From assembly GCF_021568315.1 (NCBI RefSeq), contig NZ_JAKGSI010000001.1, forward strand, positions 558,001 to 622,000: 64,000 bases of DNA. The letters run 5' to 3'. Shown one piece after another: positions 18,572 through 27,193 of this stretch. The translations under genes and the position numbers were made by a program. The notes under the pieces were generated by a model. It was not told the DNA's origin. It saw nothing but the letters and a program-made list of their open reading frames with translations, and did not search any database. Numbering within the stretch: the first letter of the stretch is position 1; each line of letters opens with the position of its first letter. The stretch comes from Corynebacterium uropygiale. GTDB lineage: Bacteria; Actinomycetota; Actinomycetes; Mycobacteriales; Mycobacteriaceae.

Positions 18572-18588
18572 GTTCCAATCGGCGGAAC
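18572..18588. promoter_or_regulatory. Candidate IclR operator upstream of mhpB
   Basis: GTTCC-N7-GGAAC, a perfect 5-bp inverted repeat, centred about 109 bp before the mhpB start. The same 17-bp architecture occurs at 23275 and 26064, in front of the other mhp transcription units. Confidence 0.7.
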
Positions 18589-18688
18589 GCCGCTAGGTGC
18601 GTGGGCTATGCCTCCTTAGACTCACTGCTGTGCATGAGGTCACGTCCCATGCAGTGATTGTGCCGCTCAAACCGTGAGGAGTTGCCCC

Positions 18689-19618
18689 GTGAGTGTGTCC
18701 TTGCTTGCTCTGTCGCATAGCCCCCTGCTGGGCATTAATGATCCGCAGCCGGATGTCGCTTCGGACCTGGAGAAGGCCTTCGAGGAGGCGCGGGCCCGGG
18801 TGGCGGAATTCGACCCGGACCTCGTCATCGTGTTCGCCCCCGACCACTTCAACGGTTTCTTCTACACCCTCATGTCGCAGTTCTGCATCGGCTATGAGGC
18901 GGAATCGATGGGGGATTACACCTCGACGGCCGGGCCGCTCACCGTGCCGGAGGAGCTCGCGGAGGAGCTCGCGCAGTTCGTCATCGACCGCGGTGTGGAC
19001 GTGGCGATCTCCCGGGAGATGCTCATCGATCACGGCGGCGCCCAGCCGCTGGAGATCCTGCTCGGCGGGATTGACACGAAGCCGGTGATCCCGGTCTTCG
19101 TCAACGGGGTGGCTCGCCCCTTCGCCCCGATGTCGCGCATCCGCGAGCTGGGCGAGGCCATCGGGGAGTGGGCCAAGGGCCGCGAGGAGCGGGTGCTGCT
19201 CATTGCGTCTGGTGGGCTCTCCCACGACCCGCCGCTGCCGCGCTGGGCTGAGGCCACCGAGCAGCAGAAGGACTTCCTCCTTCACGGCCACCCGGACCAG
19301 GCTGATCGCGACGCCCGTGAGGCCCGCGTCATCGCGGCCGGGAAGATGGGCAGCGCGGCGGCGGAGATCATCGACATCAACCCCCAGTGGGATCGGGCCT
19401 TCATGGAGGATTGCGCCAGCGCGGAGCCGCAGCGCTTTGACGCCTACACGGCCGACGCCATGGACACCGAGGCCGGCCACTCCTCCCACGAGGTGCGCAC
19501 CTGGGTGGCGGCCTTCTCCGCTCTCGCCGCGGCGAACGGCGGCTACCGCGTGGACTACGAGTTCTACCGGCCGATCCCCGAATTCGTCGCCGGCTTTGGG
19601 CTCATGTCCGCGCGTTAG
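18689..19618 (+). CDS. mhpB: 2,3-dihydroxyphenylpropionate 1,2-dioxygenase (MhpB)
   Basis: 309-aa class III (LigB-type) extradiol dioxygenase that opens the ring of 2,3-dihydroxyphenylpropionate (and the cinnamate analogue). Its start, SVSLLALSHSPLLGINDP, carries the first active-site His, and FAPDHFNGFFYTLM, DHGGAQPLEILLGG, IASGGLSHDPP and YRPIPEFVAGFG match E. coli MhpB block for block. Fe(II) and acid-base histidines lie in these blocks. The GTG at 18689 is preferred to one at 18674 because GAGGAG sits 7 bp upstream of it. First gene of the mhpBDFE operon, with a candidate IclR operator upstream. Confidence 0.94.
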   Translation: MSVSLLALSHSPLLGINDPQPDVASDLEKAFEEARARVAEFDPDLVIVFAPDHFNGFFYTLMSQFCIGYEAESMGDYTSTAGPLTVPEELAEELAQFVIDRGVDVAISREMLIDHGGAQPLEILLGGIDTKPVIPVFVNGVARPFAPMSRIRELGEAIGEWAKGREERVLLIASGGLSHDPPLPRWAEATEQQKDFLLHGHPDQADRDAREARVIAAGKMGSAAAEIIDINPQWDRAFMEDCASAEPQRFDAYTADAMDTEAGHSSHEVRTWVAAFSALAAANGGYRVDYEFYRPIPEFVAGFGLMSAR

Positions 19619-19662
19619 CCTGGGGCAGGATCCACCCACCCCATCACGGAAAGGGAGAAGAC

Positions 19663-20445
19663 ATGAGCACACCCAGCGAGTACCAGCGCGTGGCCGAGGA
19701 CTTCCTCGCGGCCTATGAGAGCGGGGAGCCCATCGCCCCGCCGCGGGAGACCATCCCGGGGCTCGACCTCAACGGCGCCTACCGCATCCAGCAGCTGCAG
19801 GAGCAGGCCTTCGAGAAGGCGGGCCGCCGCGTGGTGGGCCGAAAGATTGGGCTCACCACCCCGGCGATGCAGAAGCAGCTGGGCGTCGACAGCCCCGACT
19901 TCGGCTTCTTCACCGAGGACATGGTCTTTGAGAACGGCGCGGAGATTGATACCTCGCGCTTCATCTCGCCGAAGGTGGAGCCCGAGCTCGCCTTCGAGCT
20001 GGGCTCCGACCTCCCCGCCGACGCCACCATGAAGCAGGTCATCGACGCGGTGGCGAGCACCCGGGTGGCCGTCGAGATCATTGACTCCCGCGTCCGTGAC
20101 TGGGACATCGAGCTCGTGGACACGGTGGCGGACAACGCCTCGTGCGGCGCGGTGATCCTCGGGACGCCGTTCACCGAGGTGGACCTCCGCGCGCTGCCGG
20201 AGACTCGCCTCATCATGCAGGTCGACGGCCAGCCACAGGACACCGGAACGGGCAAGGATGTCATGGGGCATCCGCTCGAGCCGCTGCGCTGGCTGGCGGG
20301 CGTCCTCGGTGAGCAGGGTGTGCCGCTCAAGGCAGGCGATGTCATCCTCACCGGCAGCTTCTGCGGCGCTGCACCCGTTGAGGCAGGGTGCCGCATCATC
20401 GTCGACTCCACTGACATGGGTCTTCTTACCGCCTCCTTTGTCTAG
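19663..20445 (+). CDS. mhpD: 2-keto-4-pentenoate hydratase (MhpD)
   Basis: 260-aa member of the fumarylacetoacetase/hydratase fold family. It hydrates 2-hydroxypenta-2,4-dienoate to 4-hydroxy-2-oxovalerate. Family marks are GRKIGLTTPAMQKQLGV, the metal-binding KVEPELAFEL (Glu residues), VEIIDSRVRDW and GDVILTGSFCGAAPV. Length is normal for MhpD. Preceded by GGAAAGGGAG. It starts 44 bp after mhpB, and mhpF follows by 21 bp, giving the order ring cleavage, hydration, dehydrogenase/aldolase. Confidence 0.93.
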   Translation: MSTPSEYQRVAEDFLAAYESGEPIAPPRETIPGLDLNGAYRIQQLQEQAFEKAGRRVVGRKIGLTTPAMQKQLGVDSPDFGFFTEDMVFENGAEIDTSRFISPKVEPELAFELGSDLPADATMKQVIDAVASTRVAVEIIDSRVRDWDIELVDTVADNASCGAVILGTPFTEVDLRALPETRLIMQVDGQPQDTGTGKDVMGHPLEPLRWLAGVLGEQGVPLKAGDVILTGSFCGAAPVEAGCRIIVDSTDMGLLTASFV

Positions 20446-20466
20446 GACAGCAGAACAGGATCACGT

Positions 20467-21402
20467 ATGACCACATTGACGGCCGCGATCGTCGGGCCGG
20501 GCACCATCGGGACAGATCTCATGATGAAGCTGCTCGGGCGCTCGGATCGTATCGAGCTCACGCACATGGTGGGGGTGGACCCGAACTCCGAGGGTCTCGC
20601 CCGCGCCCGGGACAAGGGGCTGGCAGCCTCCCACGAGGGGGTGGACTGGCTCCTCGCGCAGGATCCTCTGCCTGACCTGGTCTTTGAGTGCACCTCGGCG
20701 GCGGCGCACGCAGCGAATGCCCCGCGCTATCGCGAGGCCGGCATCCGGGCGATCGACCTCACCCCGGCGGCCGTCGGCCCCTTTCTGTGCCCCGCGCTCA
20801 ACCTCGATGAGCTGGAGGACGTCGATAACGTCAACATGATCACGTGCGGCGGGCAGGCGACCGCCCCCATCGTCCGCGCGGTGAGCGACGTGGTGGGCGT
20901 CGACTATGCCGAGGTCATCTCCTCCATCGCCGCCGCCTCCGCAGGCCCGGGCACGCGCGCCAACATCGACGAGTTCGTCCGCACCACCGCCACCGCCCTG
21001 GAGCAGCTGGGCGGTGCGAAGAAGGGGAAGGTCATCATCGTCCTCAACCCGGTGGACCCGCCCATGCTCATGCGCAACACGGTCTTCTGCGCCCTGCCGC
21101 CCGAAGCCGCCCGCCCCGGGGAGGTGCGCGATGCCATCCTCGCGAGCATCGAGGCCATGGTGGCCCGCGTGCAGTCCTATGTTCCCGGGTATCGGCTCAC
21201 CGCGGAGCCCCAATTCGACGACGCCCGCCCGGAATGGGGAGGCGCGGCGCGGCTCACGGTCCTCCTCGAGGTGAAAGGCGCCGGGGACTACCTGCCCGAC
21301 TACGCCGGCAACCTCGACATCATCACTGCCGCCGCGGTGGCGACCGCCGAACGCTACGCCGAGATACTCACAACGACCACCACCGAGGGGACACCATCAT
21401 GA
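20467..21402 (+). CDS. mhpF: Acetaldehyde dehydrogenase, acylating (MhpF)
   Basis: 311-aa NAD-dependent enzyme making acetyl-CoA from the acetaldehyde released by the MhpE aldolase. The Rossmann nucleotide-binding start [17 protein letters not shown] and the catalytic Cys in [14 protein letters not shown] are clear; [15 protein letters not shown] is a conserved family block. In this pathway MhpE and MhpF form a channelling complex, and here the mhpE ATG overlaps the mhpF stop (ATGA), which would favour equimolar co-translation. Confidence 0.94.
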   Translation: MTTLTAAIVGPGTIGTDLMMKLLGRSDRIELTHMVGVDPNSEGLARARDKGLAASHEGVDWLLAQDPLPDLVFECTSAAAHAANAPRYREAGIRAIDLTPAAVGPFLCPALNLDELEDVDNVNMITCGGQATAPIVRAVSDVVGVDYAEVISSIAAASAGPGTRANIDEFVRTTATALEQLGGAKKGKVIIVLNPVDPPMLMRNTVFCALPPEAARPGEVRDAILASIEAMVARVQSYVPGYRLTAEPQFDDARPEWGGAARLTVLLEVKGAGDYLPDYAGNLDIITAAAVATAERYAEILTTTTTEGTPS

Positions 21403-22415
21403 CGCGAATCCGGCTCAACGACACCACCCTGCGCGACGGCTCCCACGCCGTGCGCCACCAGTACACCGAGGAGCAGGTGCGCCGGGTGGTGCGCGCCCTC
21501 GACGACGCGCGCGTCGAGATGATCGAGGTCACCCACGGTGATGGCCTCGGGGGCTCGAGCTTCAACTATGGCTTCTCCCGCACACATGAGCTGGACCTCA
21601 TTGAGGCCGCCGTCGACGAGGCCACACACGCGCGCATTGCCGTGCTGCTGCTGCCGGGCGTCGGCACTGTCGAGGACCTCAAGGAGGCGCGGGAACGCGG
21701 GGCGTCGATGGTGCGCGTGGCCACTCACTGCACGGAGGCCGACGTCTCCATCCAGCACTTTCAGGCCGCGCGCGCGATGGACATGGAGACGGGAGGCTTC
21801 CTCATGCTCTCGCACCGGGCCTCGCCGACGGAACTGGCCCGCCAGGCGCGCATCATGGTCGACGCCGGCTGCCAGTGCGTGTTCGTCGTGGACTCCTCCG
21901 GCTACCTCATCATGGAGGAGGCCGCCGAGCGCGTGCGGGCTGTCGTGGAGGAAGTGGGCGCGGACGCGCAGGTCGGCTTCCACGGGCACCAGAACCTCGG
22001 CTGCGGCGTAGCGAACTCCGTGCTCGCGGTGCGGGCGGGCGCCACGCAGATTGACGGCACCCTGTACGGCCTCGGCGCCGGTGCCGGGAACGCCCCCATT
22101 GAGGTGCTCGCGACGGTCTTCGATCGGCTGGGAATCGATATCGGGGACGTCGACGCCGCCGCCCTGCAGAACGCGGCGGAGGATGTGCTGCGCCCCATGG
22201 TGGACCGGCTGCCGATGATGGACCGCGGATCCATCGTCCAGGGGCAGATGGGTGTGTACAACTCCTTCCTGTTCCACGCCGAGCGCGCCGCGGAGCGCTA
22301 TGGGCTGGACGCAGCCGACATCCTCCGCGAGGTGGGTCGTCGCGGCTATGTCGGCGGGCAGGAGGACATGATCATCGACGTGGCGGTGGACCTGCAGCGG
22401 GCCGCCTCCGCCTAG
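21399..22415 (+). CDS. mhpE: 4-hydroxy-2-oxovalerate aldolase (MhpE)
   Basis: 338-aa class II aldolase of the DRE-TIM (HMGL-like) family, splitting 4-hydroxy-2-oxovalerate into pyruvate and acetaldehyde. The N-terminal [16 protein letters not shown] holds the Arg/Asp of the active site; the metal ligands lie in [15 protein letters not shown]. The C-terminal helical part for contact with the dehydrogenase ([14 protein letters not shown]) is complete. Start from the 4-bp overlap with mhpF. Last gene of the operon; a convergent regulator gene follows after 14 bp. Confidence 0.94.
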   Translation: MTRIRLNDTTLRDGSHAVRHQYTEEQVRRVVRALDDARVEMIEVTHGDGLGGSSFNYGFSRTHELDLIEAAVDEATHARIAVLLLPGVGTVEDLKEARERGASMVRVATHCTEADVSIQHFQAARAMDMETGGFLMLSHRASPTELARQARIMVDAGCQCVFVVDSSGYLIMEEAAERVRAVVEEVGADAQVGFHGHQNLGCGVANSVLAVRAGATQIDGTLYGLGAGAGNAPIEVLATVFDRLGIDIGDVDAAALQNAAEDVLRPMVDRLPMMDRGSIVQGQMGVYNSFLFHAERAAERYGLDAADILREVGRRGYVGGQEDMIIDVAVDLQRAASA

Positions 22416-22429
22416 CGTTGCCGCCCAGC

Positions 22430-23194
22430 CTAGCGTTTTCGCTCCGCGGCCCGATAGGCGCGGGAGGCGGAGGCACAGATGGTGCGCAGGACCTGGCGGT
22501 GTTCCTCGGGGTCGAAGGATCCGATAGGGCCAGAGACGGACATGGCCGCCACGGGGACGGAGCCGCAGCCGAAGATGGGCGCGGCAATACAGCTCAAGCC
22601 CACCGCGATCTCCTCCCGGTCATAGGCCACCCCCTCCCGTCGGATCTGGGCGAGGACCTGCACAAACTCGTCCGGATCGGTGATGGTGTTGGGCGTCCAT
22701 TGGACGAGCCCGCGGTGGAGGGTCGTCTCCGTGAGGTTGGGATCCCACGCGAGGATCGCCTTGCCCACCCCCGTGGCGTAGCCGGGCACGCGCCCGCCGA
22801 TGCGCGCGGGGGTTTCCATGGCGCGCCGGGAGAAGAGCTTGTTGGCATAGGCGACGTCGGTGCCCATCATGTAGCCGAGGTGCACGGTCATGCGCGTGCG
22901 CTCAAAGAGCGCCGAGAGGAAGGGCGTGAGCAGCTCCGCCACGACCTCCCCGTGCGGGGACGAGGTCTCCTTGGTGAGATCTGCGAAGAGAGGCCCGAGG
23001 CGGTAGGTGTCCTCGGCTTTCTGGACGGCCTCATTCTGCGCGAGGGTGGCGAGGAGCCGGTGCGCCGTCGACTTCGGAAGATCGGCCCGGCGGGCGAGCT
23101 CGCTGAGCCCGACGCCCGTGGAGGTGTCCTCAGCGAAAGCGCGGAGCAGGCTCATCGCCTTATCCACGGAGCTGCGGGGGTCCGAACGTCTCAT
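22430..23194 (-). CDS. IclR-family regulator of the mhp genes
   Basis: 254 aa. N-terminal winged helix-turn-helix (about 5-65: SSVDKAMSLLRAFAED, LSELARRADLPKSTAHRLLATLAQ) and a C-terminal ligand-binding domain (about 80-250, with GKAILAWDP and GLSCIAAPIFG). E. coli MhpR is also an IclR-type activator. The start at 23194 has GAGGAG upstream. The gene sits between mhpE and the divergent mhpC. Three GTTCC-N7-GGAAC palindromes in front of mhpB, mhpC/iclR and mhpA are probably its binding sites, implying regulation of all units and of itself. The effector is likely a hydroxyphenylpropionate (inference). Confidence 0.85.
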   Translation of the reverse strand: MRRSDPRSSVDKAMSLLRAFAEDTSTGVGLSELARRADLPKSTAHRLLATLAQNEAVQKAEDTYRLGPLFADLTKETSSPHGEVVAELLTPFLSALFERTRMTVHLGYMMGTDVAYANKLFSRRAMETPARIGGRVPGYATGVGKAILAWDPNLTETTLHRGLVQWTPNTITDPDEFVQVLAQIRREGVAYDREEIAVGLSCIAAPIFGCGSVPVAAMSVSGPIGSFDPEEHRQVLRTICASASRAYRAAERKR

Positions 23195-23274
23195 GGCTCT
23201 CCTCGGGGTACCAGGCACAGGCGTCGACGCAGGCACCCGGCCATCCTTCTTCACGTACTTTTCCCAGTAAACCC

Positions 23275-23291
23275 GTTCCGTGGAGTAGAAC
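23275..23291. promoter_or_regulatory. Candidate IclR operator between iclR and mhpC
   Basis: GTTCC-N7-AGAAC (four of five arm positions paired) in the divergent promoter region, 42 bp before the mhpC ATG and 81 bp before the iclR start. The mhpC ATG has no Shine-Dalgarno and a TACAGT -10-like hexamer lies 7 bp before it, so the mhpC transcript may be leaderless. Confidence 0.65.
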
Positions 23292-23332
23292 ACAACTGCA
23301 CCCCTCGTATGGGCTCCCCTACAGTTTCTCTT

Positions 23333-24187
23333 ATGACGACTGCACAGATCCCCGAATACACCACGGACCCCTTCTTTGGCCTCGAGGACAAGTGGGTAGA
23401 GACCGCCCCGGGCGAGATCACCCACTACCACGAGCTGGGGGAGGGCGCCCCGATCCTCTTTCTCCACGGCTCCGGCACGGGCGTGACCGCCGCCGCCAAC
23501 TGGTGGTTGAACCTCCCGGACCTCTCTGAGGTGGGCCGCGGCATCGCGATCGACTCCATCGGCTATGGCCAGACCGTCGTCGCCGAGGGCACCGAGTACG
23601 GCATCCGCGAGTGGGTGCGCCACGCGGTCCGGGTTCTCGACGCCCTGGGCATCGAGAAGACCTGGATCGTCGGCAACTCTCTCGGCGGGTGGCTGGCCTT
23701 CCAGTTCGCTATCGACTTCCCGGAGCGGCTGCTCGGCATCGTGTCGATGGGCACGGGCGGGGCCAAGCTCACCGGCGCGCTGAAGAGCCACTCCAACCCG
23801 ACCCTCACCGAGGAGGGCATCCGCGAGACCCTCGAGCACTTCGTCGTCAACAAGGACCTCATCACCGACGAGCTGGTGAGCCTGCGCTACCAGTCGGCCC
23901 TCAACGATACGGCCTCTGACCGCCTCAAAGAGGTGGTCGCCGCCCGCGATCGTGACCGCGAGGCCCTGCCCCTCGACTTCGACGTTCTCTCGACGCTCGA
24001 CATCCCGGTGCTCCTCATCCACGGCATGCAGGACAGCGTGATCCCGGTCCAGCGGACGTGGGATCTCCTCCACGTCGTCCCCCACGCAGATGCCCACATC
24101 TTCAGCCAGTGCGGGCACTGGTCCCAGGTGGAGTGCGCGGAGGAGTTCAACACGGTCATCGCGCAGTGGTTGTCCACCCGGATCTAA
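23333..24187 (+). CDS. mhpC: 2-hydroxy-6-oxonona-2,4-dienedioate hydrolase (MhpC)
   Basis: 284-aa alpha/beta hydrolase cleaving the ring-fission product of MhpB to hydroxypentadienoate and succinate (or fumarate). Catalytic triad: Ser in VGNSLGGW, Asp in HGMQDSVIP, His in CGHWSQVE; oxyanion stretch LHGSGTG. These agree with meta-cleavage product hydrolases. Start ATG at 23333 (MTTAQIPEY); an ATG at 23309 is in frame but neither has a ribosome binding site. Divergent from iclR, convergent with mhpA, and ended by a strong terminator. Confidence 0.9.
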   Translation: MTTAQIPEYTTDPFFGLEDKWVETAPGEITHYHELGEGAPILFLHGSGTGVTAAANWWLNLPDLSEVGRGIAIDSIGYGQTVVAEGTEYGIREWVRHAVRVLDALGIEKTWIVGNSLGGWLAFQFAIDFPERLLGIVSMGTGGAKLTGALKSHSNPTLTEEGIRETLEHFVVNKDLITDELVSLRYQSALNDTASDRLKEVVAARDRDREALPLDFDVLSTLDIPVLLIHGMQDSVIPVQRTWDLLHVVPHADAHIFSQCGHWSQVECAEEFNTVIAQWLSTRI

Positions 24188-24202
24188 GGTTCAGCCACAC
24201 GC

Positions 24203-24250
24203 CAGAGCGCGTGCCCCTCGGCGAGGAGGGAGCACGCGCTCTGTTTTTTT
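24203..24250 (+). terminator. Strong intrinsic terminator after mhpC
   Basis: CAGAGCGCGTGC pairs perfectly with GCACGCGCTCTG (12 bp, 17-base loop) and is followed directly by seven T. It lies 15 bp after the mhpC stop. Confidence 0.93.
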
Positions 24251-24265
24251 GCGCCTACCTGCGCC

Positions 24266-25987
24266 TTAGCGCTGCGTGGGGAGGAGGTGTCCCGCCTCGG
24301 CGACGGCACGCACCGCCTTGGGGAGATCCGCGTTGAAGCAGGCGGCGGCAACGAAGCGATCCGGCCGAATGATGGCTGTGCCGACGGAGGCCTTATCAAA
24401 CCACGCCTTCAGCGCACCGTGCGTATCGGCCACCACTGTGGTCCCGGTGTCTGCGCACTCCTGCTTCGCCCACGCAACCTGGTTGGGGGAGACGGCGCAG
24501 AGGAGGCGGACGCCCTGGGCGTCGAGCTCGGCGCGGGTGGCGTCGTCGAGCAGGGTGGCGGGGTTGAGACCCCAGGAGAGGAGAGCGAAGCCGGTGCCGA
24601 GGGCATCATCGAGGCGGACGTCCTCGCCGTCGACGCCCACCCACGGCTGGATGAACTGGGCGCCCACGGGGGAGTTCTTAGACAGCGCGTTGCGCAGCGG
24701 GATGAGCCGGGGCACGCGCCGGCGGCTGATCTTCCGGTGGGCGGTGCCGGGGGTGAGCGTTTCGTGGTCCACGACGACCCCTCGCCCGTAGCGCGGCATG
24801 GGCTTGAAGCGCATGTCCGAGAAGTAGTTTTTGACGGCGGGGGAGATGTTCATGGTGCGGGCGAGGGCGTCGCGGCCGAACGCAATCCGCCGATCGGTGG
24901 GCTTGATGATGTTCCCCATCGCGAGGGAGAGGTCGACCATCGCCTTCGCGTGGTCGCGCCGCTCGGCGCTATACGTGTCGAGGAGCTTCTCATCCGCCCT
25001 CCCCGCGAGCACCGCCTCGAGCTTCCACGCGAGGTTCGTGGCATCCCGGACGCCGGAGTTGAAGCCCTGGCCCATCCACACGGGCATGAGGTGGGCGGCG
25101 TCCCCGGCGATGAGCACGCGGCCCTTGCGGAACTCCGAGGCCACTCGCCCGTGGTGGGTAAAGACTCGACGGCGGATGATGTCCAGCTCGGTGCCCTCGG
25201 GGAGGTGCTCGTGGAGGAGCTGCGTCACGAAGGCATTGTCCTCCACGCGCTCGTTGGGCTCGTCGTCGAAGAGCATGAACTCGAAGCGGCGCACCCCGTG
25301 CGGCAAGCCGATGGAGACATAGGGGCGGGCGGGGTCCGCGCCGAGGTAGACATTCGGGAAGCCGAGCGGGTCGTTGCGCACATCGACCACCACCCACCGC
25401 GTCGAGGGCGATACCCCCACGAACTCGGCGCCAATCCACTTGCGGGTGAAGGAGCGGCCGCCTTCGCATCCCACGAGGTAGCGGGCCCGGACTTCGGTGC
25501 TCTCGCCCAGGGCCTTGTCGCCCTCGGGGCCCTCGACGTGGCGGACGATGGCCGTCACGCCGTCGGCGTCCTCCTCGATGCTGCACAGCTCCCGCCCAAA
25601 GAGCACCTGGACATTGGGGTAGCGAGCAAGGCCCTCATACATCGCCCGATCGACGAGCGGCTGCAAGAAACCGAACTTCCGCGGATACCCAAAGGGCTCA
25701 CCCTGGGGGTCATTGGTCATGATGACCTCGCCGCGCCCATTGACGATCCGCATGATGTGCTGCGGCAGGGTGTAGGGCTCCACCTCCTTGAGTAGCCCCA
25801 TGGCCTGGATGGTCCGGTAGGACTCGTCGTCCATGCCGACGCCGCGCGGGTAGTCGATGAGGTCCGCTCGCTTCTCGACGAGCGTCACGGCGACACCTCG
25901 CGCCCCGAGCAGGTTAGCGAGGACGAGGCCCGTGGGCCCGGCGCCGGCGATGAGGACGTCCGTGGCGAGGGGAGACGAAGAGGGCAT
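24266..25987 (-). CDS. mhpA: 3-(3-hydroxyphenyl)propionate hydroxylase (MhpA)
   Basis: 573-aa FAD-dependent class A monooxygenase that ortho-hydroxylates 3-(3-hydroxyphenyl)propionate with NADH and O2, the first pathway step. FAD/NAD sites: GAGPTGLVLANLLG (about 13-26), the DG-like stretch LVGCEGGRSFTRK, and GDAAHLMPVWMGQGFNSG, which is close to the E. coli MhpA motif. The C-terminal thioredoxin-like part (LSWGLNPATLL, RPDRFVAA) is present. Start 25987 has GAAGGAAG upstream. It is its own transcription unit, opposite to the rest, with its own operator-like palindrome. Confidence 0.93.
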   Translation of the reverse strand: MPSSSPLATDVLIAGAGPTGLVLANLLGARGVAVTLVEKRADLIDYPRGVGMDDESYRTIQAMGLLKEVEPYTLPQHIMRIVNGRGEVIMTNDPQGEPFGYPRKFGFLQPLVDRAMYEGLARYPNVQVLFGRELCSIEEDADGVTAIVRHVEGPEGDKALGESTEVRARYLVGCEGGRSFTRKWIGAEFVGVSPSTRWVVVDVRNDPLGFPNVYLGADPARPYVSIGLPHGVRRFEFMLFDDEPNERVEDNAFVTQLLHEHLPEGTELDIIRRRVFTHHGRVASEFRKGRVLIAGDAAHLMPVWMGQGFNSGVRDATNLAWKLEAVLAGRADEKLLDTYSAERRDHAKAMVDLSLAMGNIIKPTDRRIAFGRDALARTMNISPAVKNYFSDMRFKPMPRYGRGVVVDHETLTPGTAHRKISRRRVPRLIPLRNALSKNSPVGAQFIQPWVGVDGEDVRLDDALGTGFALLSWGLNPATLLDDATRAELDAQGVRLLCAVSPNQVAWAKQECADTGTTVVADTHGALKAWFDKASVGTAIIRPDRFVAAACFNADLPKAVRAVAEAGHLLPTQR

Positions 25988-26063
25988 TGTGACTTCCTTC
26001 GAGATTCGGCAGGCTGAGTGACCTGATTCATTATGAAGGGGAGCCGGAGGGAAAGACATTACC

Positions 26064-26080
26064 GTTCCATGTGCTGGAAC
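26064..26080. promoter_or_regulatory. Candidate IclR operator upstream of mhpA
   Basis: GTTCC-N7-GGAAC, extended here to 8-bp arms (ACCGTTCC and GGAACGGT), 77 bp before the mhpA start codon. It is the best palindrome of the three mhp copies. The rest of 25988-26121 shows no gene. Confidence 0.7.
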
Positions 26081-26121
26081 GGTGGGTGTGGCGGGAGGGG
26101 ACAGGACCTTCTAAGGGCCTC

Positions 26122-26502
26122 CTAGCAGCGAGGAAGGCTGTCGAAGCGGGGCGAGAACACAAAGCCCGTGCCGGGGATGTGCGGCGTGAGGGGATACTCG
26201 ACGTGCTCTCCGGGGTTGAGGTGCAGGCAACGGGAATCCGGGCCAAACGCAACGAGCACCTTGGCGTTCTGAACATCGGTGCATGTGTTGTCGACGACGA
26301 CCGCTCGCACGTCTCCTTCCGTCGTCTTTGTGCGGACGCAGAGCGGGGCCAGGTCGTCGGGCCGCTTCTCGGTAGCGCTGGGGAGCTGCTCCGGGTGGTG
26401 TTGCTCGGCGGTGGCGGAGGAGCACGAGGGGAGTGCCAAGGAAGCGAGCACAAGAGCTCCTGCGGCGCACGCGGTGCGAATAGTGTGCGAAGTGTGCGAC
26501 AT
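26122..26502 (-). CDS. Small secreted lipoprotein, unknown function
   Basis: 126 aa. The signal peptide (MSHTSHTIRTACAAGALVLA, then SLALPSC) ends in a lipobox LPSC. The mature part holds two further cysteines before the last (LCVRTKTTEGD, NTCTDVQNAK, SRCLHLNPGEH) and ends in Cys. No domain is recognised. The ATG at 26502 is chosen because the lipobox then lies at the usual distance. The 250 bp upstream (26503-26754) hold only its promoter region and the tRNA promoter. Confidence 0.7.
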   Translation of the reverse strand: MSHTSHTIRTACAAGALVLASLALPSCSSATAEQHHPEQLPSATEKRPDDLAPLCVRTKTTEGDVRAVVVDNTCTDVQNAKVLVAFGPDSRCLHLNPGEHVEYPLTPHIPGTGFVFSPRFDSLPRC

Positions 26503-26666
26503 GCGATTCTTCTCTCTAGTGATTGCGTCCACGGGGCCGTCTCTCTGTGTTAACACCTCGTGCTTCCGGGTGCGCGGCGAGGGGCCGGGGGACGTGGATA
26601 TGTGGTGGGATTGCGTCGGGATGATGTGCGACGATCGTGGCGCCTTCTCCCGGGTGACCTGGCGAT

Positions 26667-26695
26667 TTGGCGTGTCCCGGGGAGGCATGTACAGT
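26667..26695 (+). promoter_or_regulatory. Predicted promoter of the initiator tRNA gene
   Basis: TTGGCG, a 17-bp spacer and TACAGT match sigma-70-type -35 and -10 hexamers; transcription would begin about 50 bp before the mature tRNA. Confidence 0.55.
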
Positions 26696-26754
26696 ATTCG
26701 ATGTCGCACGGAGCGGTACGCACCGCAGTGCGCGATGAACTCCGGTTCATATGA

Positions 26755-26828
26755 CGCGGGGTGGAGCAGCTCGGTAGCTCGCTGGGCTCATAACCCAGAG
26801 GTCGTTGGTTCGAATCCAGCCCCCGCTA
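26755..26828 (+). tRNA. Initiator tRNA-fMet (CAT)
   Basis: A 74-nt cloverleaf without encoded CCA. Acceptor CGCGGGG pairs with CCCCGC, with the unpaired first base opposite position 72 (C and T) that marks bacterial initiator tRNAs. D-arm GAGCAG, anticodon stem of three G-C pairs (GGG/CCC) next to the CTCATAA loop, T-arm GTTGG-TTCGAAT-CCAGC. It agrees nearly base for base with E. coli tRNA-fMet. The 3' half forms the left boundary of the integrated element. Confidence 0.95.
26788..26828. other. Candidate attL in the 3' half of tRNA-fMet
   Basis: The element begins in or just after the tRNA 3' half, the usual target of tyrosine integrases. The antisense strand encodes the tail GAGFEPTTSGL of the first element gene, a hallmark of tRNA-integrated elements. 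The partner attR lies outside the window, so the core length cannot be fixed. Confidence 0.5.
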
Positions 26829-27120
26829 CGAGGTCGTCCCCTTTCACTTCGGTGGAAGGGGACTTTTCCTGTCCCTGGGGGGTAACACGACGGGGGAGAA
26901 GGTCCACGACGTCGAGGCCGAAGAAGTCGGCCGCTGCATAGAGCTCGTCGATGGCCCACACCACATCGCCACGTACTTTGCGTCCCAAGTTGCTAGGGGA
27001 GGTGCCGATCGCTTCGGCAAGTGCCTTCTTGGTGACGTGACGAGTAAAGAGAAGTTGATTGATCTTCATGGAGATGCACTGCTCCGGAGTGAAGGTGCGC
27101 TTTGTTGTCGATGTCGCCAT
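26788..27120 (-). CDS. XRE/Cro-like HTH repressor ending inside the tRNA
   Basis: 110 aa. A helix-turn-helix at about 25-70 (KKALAEAIGTSPSNLGRKV, then AIDELYAAADFFGLDVVDLL) resembles phage-type repressors. The C-terminal 13 or so residues (VAGAGFEPTTSGL) come from the tRNA antisense strand and the stop codon lies in the anticodon stem, so the end of the protein depends on integration. Start ATG 27120. It is divergent from the excisionase-like gene and probably controls that promoter and the excision/replication genes. Confidence 0.75.
   Translation of the reverse strand: MATSTTKRTFTPEQCISMKINQLLFTRHVTKKALAEAIGTSPSNLGRKVRGDVVWAIDELYAAADFFGLDVVDLLPRRVTPQGQEKSPSTEVKGDDLVAGAGFEPTTSGL
26836..26867 (+). 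terminator. tRNA-fMet transcription terminator
   Basis: GTCCCCTTTCAC pairs with GTGGAAGGGGAC (one G-T pair) around a TTCG tetraloop, then TTTT. It begins 7 bp after the tRNA and lies inside the repressor gene on the other strand. Confidence 0.88.
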
Positions 27121-27193
27121 GATGCGCACTCTAGCAAGAACGTGTATTTCGCGCAACCATTAACACTTGACTCAACTTCTATCGCATGGAAGT

